Shown: positions 58,367-64,000 of the stretch, in pieces
Numbering within the stretch: position 1 is the first letter of the stretch
Layout of the letters: every line of letters starts with the position of its first letter
NCBI GenBank assembly: GCA_032988165.1
Contig: JANTQF010000144.1
Location: 19,916 to 83,915 of the forward strand
DNA from: Emmonsiellopsis sp. PD_33
Lineage: Eukaryota > Ascomycota > Eurotiomycetes > Onygenales > Ajellomycetaceae
Direction: 5' to 3'
DNA: 64,000 nt
The notes under the pieces: model-generated
Told to the model about the DNA's origin: nothing
Seen by the model: the letters and a program-made list of their open reading frames with translations, nothing else
Databases searched by the model: none
Program-made: the position numbers and the translations under genes

Positions 58367-58620
58367 TGTGAAGGGCTACACCCTTATACCCTATATCCAT
58401 AGCTCACTCAAACTTTACTCAATCTCTAACTACCTAATCAGACACCTCTGACTGGGCCTTCATATGAATATTTATCCACTTCAACCTCATGTAATTCCCT
58501 TTTATTTATATTACATGATCTCATGATTTCTTTTCCTTTTTCCTTCCTTTCTCTAGCAATTACAATCTTGATTCTAATGTATAGCTTGCACAATCTGCTT
58601 ATCAGAGTGCGCCTGTTACA
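58367..58620 (+). repeat. 3' LTR of element III
   Basis: 254 bp, start TGTGAAGGGCTACACCC, end TGCGCCTGTTACA. It contains one of only two CpG dinucleotides I noticed inside the stack (58610-58611). Confidence 0.93.
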
Positions 58621-58625
58621 ATCAC

Positions 58626-59230
58626 AGCCCTATAATGTGAGTATGTTGAGGTAGAAGAAATCAATATTCTGAGATTTCCATGGAGTAGTTAATATTAGTG
58701 GTGCAGGTAGAGGCTATACTAGTAGCTGAGCTAATACTGGCTAAGTAATAGTAGCTCTAATATGAGAGAGTAATTTCTGTAGGATTTACATCTAGTGTAG
58801 GGTGAAGTCTGTATTATTAGTGGATTCACTAGTAGTATCTATAGTAGCTAGAATGCTATTCACATTTAATATATTATCTAGCTATTTAATGAATAGCAGC
58901 TATGAGACTTATTCTCTATTAGTTGAAGTTATATTTAGAGTTTCTAGAGACTTTATAGGTGTTAGCTGCAGTGCTCTGCTAAATAATGCACTACTTAGCA
59001 TCAGGTTAATTTGTAAGGATAGTTGAGTCAGATGGAATAGAATATTACTCTCTGAGTATAACTTTAGGCCTAGCAAGAGATATACTTATCTTACTGGTAA
59101 AATCTTAAAGAATATTTTCTCTTAGTAATTAAATGTGTGGCTCTGCTTGAAGTAATTTGTGCAGCTGTGAAATTTAATAACTACTTGATTAAGTGATGAG
59201 CAATTAATAGGCCAGTCTGATGATATTAGT
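58626..59230 (-). pseudogene. gag of element II, N-terminal part
   Basis: Starts just beyond the ATCAC duplication of element III. Minus-strand reading includes LHQMQILQKLLSHIRATIT and ILTTPWKSQNIDFFYLNI, matching the usual entry into fungal Gag capsid. The true start is uncertain. 59230-60290 is AT-rich leader with no recognisable coding. Confidence 0.55.
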
Positions 59231-60291
59231 GAGATTACCTGAGCATCCTCAGAACTTCTATATAAATTAGCTTGTAAGTGTGTATGCTCTTGTGGTTCTA
59301 TAGATGCCTACCTAAACTTAGATGGGAGATTTAGATAGATAGTTTACTTAGTCATAAAGGTTATCTTTATGATTATAGTGTTCTATAAAGAGTTATAATG
59401 AGAGAAGTTAAAGTTAAAATACTTAATAATCTAATGAGTAAATTTTACTATCTAGATGTAAAAAGTCATTTTATAGTTCTTTAAATATAAGAGCTGCTGA
59501 TGTTAATAACTATTATTAAATAGAATAAATCTTTTAAGAGGAAGAGTCTATAGAGAAGTGTGGAAAGTAAGAAAGATATTATATCCTTTTAGAATAAGAA
59601 TAACTAGAAGATGTGTGTCAACACAATAGACACATATGTATTATGCTCTTTTAGGAAAAGGACTGCAGAAAATGTTAGAAAAATGTGAAAAACTAGAAAG
59701 AGAGAAAGTACTTTTTAGAGAAGATAAAAAAGTAGGTAATTTCTGAGAAATGTATGGGGAATTTGTATGAAAGCTTTGAGTGATTAATTTATAGATAAAT
59801 AGTGATTTAAATATAATATGATAAATTTTCATGATAGTAGCTCAGAATCAAGAGTATTGTAGTAAATGAAAGTAAGCAATTAGAATAGATATAATAGGGT
59901 AATTCCTATAGAAATTCTATAGGTAGCTTGGGATTTTCTTACTAGGTTCAGTGATTTAAAATAGACATCCATGGATTCACTAGGAGATCAAGTAGAATAA
60001 TATGCATAGAGAACAATGAGAATACAATTCATTTAGAATTATTCATAATGAGAATGAAGCTATTTAGATGCTAGATATAGAGAGTTATCTGTAAGAAGAA
60101 TGAGGTCTGAGTAGATTTAGCTTTTAAAGAGAAGTTTATAAAGTGGATAAGACATGTAGAGAGAAAAAAAATAGGAGCCTATTAAAGAAAATGTAGAAGT
60201 AATGAGAGTAGGAAGATATAATAATAATTTATTATGAAGACTGAGGAACTCATAGAGAACCTTACATTTTTTATAAAGATATACTACTAAT

Positions 60292-60452
60292 TGTAATTGA
60301 GATAACTTAAGATCAAAATGTTGTATAGAATAAGATTGTATTTATTATGTTCCTAGGCTATCTATAGCTATTTATACTATAAGGTCTGACTAAGCTATGT
60401 AGATAACTAAGTATTATAGATATTCTATAATATGAAGCATGTATATATAATA
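60292..60452 (-). repeat. 5' LTR of element II
   Basis: 161 bp copy of the same repeat, plus-strand start TGTAATTGAGATAACTTAAG. In the minus-strand sense it is followed by ATTAGTAGTATATC, the same primer-site-like sequence as in element I. Confidence 0.82.
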
Positions 60453-60789
60453 TTACTTCTTAGTTATTAAATTATAAAATAATAATCTATTTATGTTTTT
60501 ATGATATATATTACTAGTGGTATCTTAATGATTAATTAGATCATCATGTTTACTCTTAGCAATCTAATCTTCTCATATAAAAAGTGGTGATGTTTTATTT
60601 CCATTGAATTTCACTAGTTCTATAATTTAATCAAAATTTCACTATATTTTCCCCTATTTTTTAGTTTTTATATATAGATATATTAGACTTCAACATAATA
60701 AAAACACTGCAGATTCAAAAAATCATGAAAATTACTAAGTCTCATATATTATATTTACATGTCATTTTCATTTATCTTCATCCTCCTGT

Positions 60790-62060
60790 AGTTTACATCA
60801 TATACCTAATATACCTCTCATATTTTCTTTATAATTTCATCTCTTTTTTTAACTATATACTCTCTATTAATATCTGCAGGATGTTCTTTATGATTTCCTG
60901 CAGATAGCTGTAAGTTAGATAACTCTACATTTCCTTATAAGTTATTATCATCTTTATAACCCTGATGCTCATTTATGAAGTTATGGAGTGCTACTAATCT
61001 ATATACCAGTTAAATCTATATTTTGATGCTAAATTCATTCCTTAAGTAGTTATATATATGAAATTAACATTTAAAAACATCAAATGCCTATTCAACAATA
61101 TTCTGAAGGCTTAAATATTAGAAATTAAAGAGTTCTTAAGTATTTTTAGGCCTTCTATCAACACATTCTTACTCCTTAAGGTGATATTACACATCAGAAT
61201 AGGGGAAAAGGATTGATGGGTTTCTTTATGAATATCTAGCATTTACTAGAAGATAATAGCTAGTTAATAGGGTAAAATTATCTTTTTCAGTAGAAATAAG
61301 AACTTATGAGTCATAGCAAGATCTCTCCATTCTCACATATATATATATAAAGTTGAGATTGAAGTCACATGCTATCATGATGTTCTATGAGATTTACCCC
61401 TTTCAATTTCACCATATATGTTGATTTTTTGCAGGGACTAAGATAGCAAGATGAGTTTCATCTAATATGTTCAGAGCATCTTTAAAGAATAGCTACTATT
61501 AGTAATCTACCTATAATACTTTCTTACTATACTTTACTGGCAGAATCTTAACAACATGTTCATATAGAATATATAGTACTTTAAGAACTTCATAAAATAC
61601 ATTAAGAAAATAAGTGAGTATTTTCCTAGATGATTTAACAGTTATTATACTTAACTAATATTAAGATAGTTATAATTAAATGTTAGAATATCTTCACAGC
61701 ATTTTAGTAGGAAACCTTCTGAATAATAATATATAGAAATATTAACATCTTCTGCTCAATCTTTATAGTGTTCAATTAATTTAACTCAGTAAGATCTATA
61801 TTTATTCACAGCTATTCAATAAGTTTTAACACTATACTGAGTCTTATTCTCATCATATTCTTAATCCATTAAGTATGTATGTCAGGGTTGAGAAGCTACA
61901 TTATGAATTGAAGGCTACAGAGTTTGTCTGTATACATACTATAAAGATTAGTAGGTATAAATATTGTGACATGAGCTATTACCTTACTAACTATTTGATA
62001 GATTAACTATTGATACTATCTTTCAATATCTTTAAGAATATCTACCTTATATTGCTGTTA
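60790..62060 (-). pseudogene. PIF/Harbinger DDE transposase (HARBI1 / DDE_Tnp_4 type), decayed
   Basis: Minus-strand reading gives the family motifs in order, with stops between them. First is a leader with DKLCSLQFIM. Then come ALNILDETHLAILVPAKNQ (first catalytic Asp), ACDFNLNFIYIYV..MERSCYDS.VL (second Asp) and YYLLVNARYS (from LxDAGY, Asp now Asn). Next is NIVE.AFDVFK..FHI (catalytic Glu kept), then ALHNFINEHQGY and a C-terminal KKRDEIIKKI. Stops are TGA or TAG where Arg, Trp or Gln would be expected. Ends are approximate. Confidence 0.78.
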
Positions 62061-62440
62061 CTAGTTTATTATTACTATATTTTCAGTTAAAAATCATCAA
62101 AAATCATTAAGAATTATAAAGAAAGATATGTAAAAATTATAATATTTAATATAGTATTTTATAAATACTAGCCTTGAGTAGCATCTGCAAGATGCCATTC
62201 AGACTGCATGTTTTTTCATAAAAATCAACTAATCTTACCTATTTTAGATAGAAATCTCCACTCTATACACTGTTATATACTATTAAAGTCAAAATTAATA
62301 CTTCATAGTTAGGAATCATTTTAATTACAAAAAGCATAAAAATTACTGAATACCCTATGATTTCTAATCATTCAAAAATGACACTCAGTAGTAAGCTAAC
62401 TGTGAGTAATAAGCTTACTGCTGAGTGTTAAAAATATGGC

Positions 62441-62457
62441 CTGCACTAAACACAGCC
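62441..62457 (-). repeat. Right terminal inverted repeat of the Harbinger element, with TAA duplication at 62458-62460
   Basis: On the minus strand it reads GGCTGTGTTTAGTGCAG. Compared with the left end, both differences are C-to-T. Confidence 0.85.
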
Positions 62458-62460
62458 TAA

Positions 62461-62575
62461 TTGCAGCTACTAATAAAAGTGCTGAAGCCTAGTTTATCAT
62501 GTCTTCCTACCTGCAAGTACTACTTGAGTAGCATCTAGGGAAGCATCTAAAGTCCCAGTAACCTCATCCATATCT
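62461..62575. other. Short spacer between the Harbinger element and the MITE
   Basis: About 115 bp with no CpG. It contains GAGTAGCATCT, a motif also seen inside the Harbinger right end (near 62178) and, as AAGTAGCATCT, in the MITE (near 62708), so it may itself be repeat-derived. Confidence 0.4.
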
Positions 62576-62578
62576 TTA

Positions 62579-62985
62579 GGCTGTGTTCAGTGCAGACTGC
62601 AGATCTGACATTCTAAGATACTTAAAAGTAGATTAATACTTTTACATATAAAAGTAGTAGAAATGATTAAAATGTAGTAAAAAGTTAAAAGTGTATCTCC
62701 CAGATGCTACCTTCAAGTAGCATCTCAGAAATTGACAATTGAAGGTTAGTACCTTATCTAGTTAGGTTTAATCTTCCCACTTATATCACTAATACATACT
62801 AATTTAGTGTATACTGAGCAATACAACATTTCTGTATTTTTATTGTATTTTATTGATTATATCAGCAGAATTATGAGTAATTATGCAAATAAGCTAGGAT
62901 TAAATAGGTTAGTTGCCAAGTCTCTGACACTCAGTGGTAAGCTTACCATCAATTGTCAAAAAAAAGGGCTGCACTGAACACGGCC
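62579..62985. mobile_element. 407 bp Harbinger-type MITE with TTA duplication
   Basis: The left end is GGCTGTGTTCAGTGCAG at 62579. The right end, read on the minus strand, is GGCCGTGTTCAGTGCAG and ends at 62985. The duplications are TTA at 62576-62578 and 62986-62988. Both ends match the large Harbinger element (about 42 bp at the left; GACACTCAGT.GTAAGC near the right), so it is an internally deleted relative mobilised in trans. An inverted repeat AGATGCTAC..GTAGCATCT lies near 62703-62726. No coding capacity. Confidence 0.85.
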
Positions 62986-62988
62986 TTA

Positions 62989-63785
62989 TCCGCACTCTGC
63001 GCTAGGTACCTGGTACGCTGGCCTAGCTTCAGGCTAATTTCGGCTGTTGGCTGGAATCGTACAAGGATTTCGGAGTTTTTGCCTCTCGCGCTGGGAGGTG
63101 ATCGGGCTGTTGTCCGTAGCGCGATTCCGCGAAGGACCAGCAATAAATATCCAGTACTTTCTTGTTGCTGTTTTTGAATATTTAACGAGGTAAAACTAAT
63201 GACCCAAGAAAACAGACAGCCAAATTATATACTCCTTGGATTGCTGGCTAGCTATTTATCTATTATCTACTCCGTATACCTTGTCCCCTTCGGCTTCGGT
63301 CCTCGTCACCAGCCTAGGCACATCCATCCAGCAAAATAGACCTTCGGCAATCCCAACAGCTCTGTCCGCGCTGTGGGGAATTAATTGGATTCGCGACTCC
63401 ATACTCCGTACACCGCTCCACGTTTCCATGTGATTGAACAATACCGAAACTGAGATTGGGGTGCGATTCTGTTATGAAGCTATAAAAAATGAAAGTCAAA
63501 ATCCGGGGAGATGGGATGGGCTTATATATCCATACTGCGGAGGCTACAGATGAATAGATCGAATTAGACAGTCTAAATCAGGACTTATTGAATATTATCT
63601 CCGAGCTCTAATTCCATTATTAGACGATGGCGCGCGAAGAAAATCGGCAACCACTGCCTATCTCGTTGGCATCTCCACCTTCGTGTGTCAACAGGGGAAG
63701 AAAAAATGATAAAAAAGTATGTATTACCGAAGCAAGATTCTAAGAAGCCCGTTCATAACCGCAAAGCCAATTGCATCATGCCAAA
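62989..63785. other. Right flank, no gene recognised
   Basis: Normal GC and CpG content returns immediately after the MITE. Frames of 60-75 codons near 62953-63500 have no recognisable content. I see no tRNA or other RNA gene. Confidence 0.5.
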
Positions 63786-64000
63786 GTAAAAAAAAAAAAA
63801 AAAAACCAAAAAAACAAAAAAAAAAAATAAAAAAAAAAAAACCCCCCCCCCCCCACCCCCCCCCCCCCACCCCTTTTGCTCCTCCCCGTCCCCCCCCGCC
63901 CATTATTCTCTCCCTTTTTTTCTCTTCTCCCCCACTTTCTCCCCCCCTCTCTTTTCTTCCCCTCTTCTTTTTTCTTCTATTTCTTCCCCGTCTTCTTCTC
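63786..64000. repeat. Poly-A, poly-C and C/T low-complexity sequence at the window end
   Basis: A-runs at about 63787-63840, C-runs at about 63841-63873, then a C/T-rich tail to the end with almost no A or G. The abrupt A-to-C switch is not typical of the rest of the window and may be low-quality or artefactual sequence near a contig end. Confidence 0.6.

Larger units (their letters stand above)
53052..58620 (+). mobile_element. Ty3/gypsy chromovirus (element III), complete with LTRs and perfect target duplication
   Basis: LTRs of exactly 254 bp at both ends (53052-53305 and 58367-58620), TG..CA ends, and identical 5 bp duplications ATCAC at 53047-53051 and 58621-58625. Inserted in the gag of element II, opposite orientation. 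5.57 kb: gag 53603-54721, pol 54718-58356 with a C-terminal chromodomain, and a purine run AGGGGGGGA before the 3' LTR. Being nested in element II, it is the later insertion. Confidence 0.93.
43877..60452 (-). mobile_element. Ty3/gypsy LTR retrotransposon with chromodomain and an extra 3' ORF (element II), split by element III
   Basis: 161 bp LTRs at 43877-44037 and 60292-60452. The target duplication is CTACT (43872-43876) and TTACT (60453-60457). It is inserted in the central part of the Harbinger element, minus-strand orientation. Without the nested element III (53052-58620 and its duplication) it is about 11.0 kb. Minus-strand order is LTR, gag, protease, RT, RNase H, integrase with chromodomain, extra ORF, LTR. 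It is the most AT-rich and most decayed retroelement of the stack. Confidence 0.85.
32546..62457. mobile_element. PIF/Harbinger DNA transposon (about 3.6 kb) split by three nested retrotransposons
   Basis: The left end starts GGCCGTGTTCAGTGCAG at 32546, preceded by TAA (32543-32545). The right end, read inward on the minus strand, is GGCTGTGTTTAGTGCAG and ends at 62457, followed by TAA (62458-62460). The two inverted repeats differ only by C-to-T changes. A 3 bp TWA duplication and GGCC-type ends are the mark of PIF/Harbinger, and both expected genes are present: a Myb/SANT-like gene (+) and a DDE transposase (-), facing each other. Removing the insertions at 33158-42851 and 43877-60452 leaves about 3.6 kb, a normal size for the family. 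The element is dead: both genes carry many transition-type stops. Confidence 0.88.

Noticed and set aside
32546..62985. A single giant transposon bounded by the outermost intact inverted repeats (32546 and 62985)
   Set aside because: The target duplications pair TAA with TAA (32543 and 62458) and TTA with TTA (62576 and 62986), so these are two separate insertions.

Overview
The window looks like a filamentous ascomycete, most likely a Eurotiales (Aspergillus/Penicillium-type) chromosome segment. The support is short 50-90 bp introns with GT..AG ends and CTAAC-like branch sites, compact intergenic spaces, typical fungal housekeeping genes, and a block of transposons mutated in a RIP-like way. 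The species cannot be named from the sequence alone.

Left part (1-32,545) is ordinary euchromatin. In order it holds: the 3' end of a Cdc20/Ama1-type APC/C activator; UTP5/WDR43 (minus); a 2.9 kb gene-free promoter/leader region; the BET protein BDF1; a fungal C2H2 zinc-finger protein; a stand-alone PNP/UDP-phosphorylase-domain protein; an augmin subunit (HAUS4-like); DPH3; frataxin (minus); an AKAP7/ASCC1-like 2H phosphoesterase-domain protein; exocyst SEC6 (minus); mitochondrial ribosomal protein uL30m; sphingosine-1-phosphate lyase DPL1 (minus); and mitochondrial aspartate aminotransferase (minus). Splice structures were worked out by hand, and reading phase closes for every multi-exon gene. 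These genes serve unrelated housekeeping roles: ribosome biogenesis, transcription, cell division, translation-factor modification, Fe-S biogenesis, secretion, lipid catabolism and amino-acid metabolism.

Middle and right part (32,546-62,985) is a 30 kb AT-rich, almost CpG-free nest of dead transposons, which can be unpicked exactly from target-site duplications. The base is a PIF/Harbinger DNA transposon of about 3.6 kb (TAA duplication) carrying a Myb/SANT-like gene (+) and a DDE transposase (-). Two chromodomain-bearing Ty3/gypsy retrotransposons are inserted in it: one at 33,158-42,851 (+) and one at 43,877-60,452 (-). A third Ty3/gypsy chromovirus (53,052-58,620, +) sits inside the gag of the second. 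The first two share a primer-binding-site-like sequence and each carry a long extra coding region between pol and the 3' LTR that I do not recognise. A 407 bp MITE of the same Harbinger family (62,579-62,985, TTA duplication) lies beside the stack.

Right edge (62,989-64,000) returns to normal base composition with no recognisable gene. It ends in poly-A/poly-C and C/T-rich low-complexity sequence that may be an assembly artefact.
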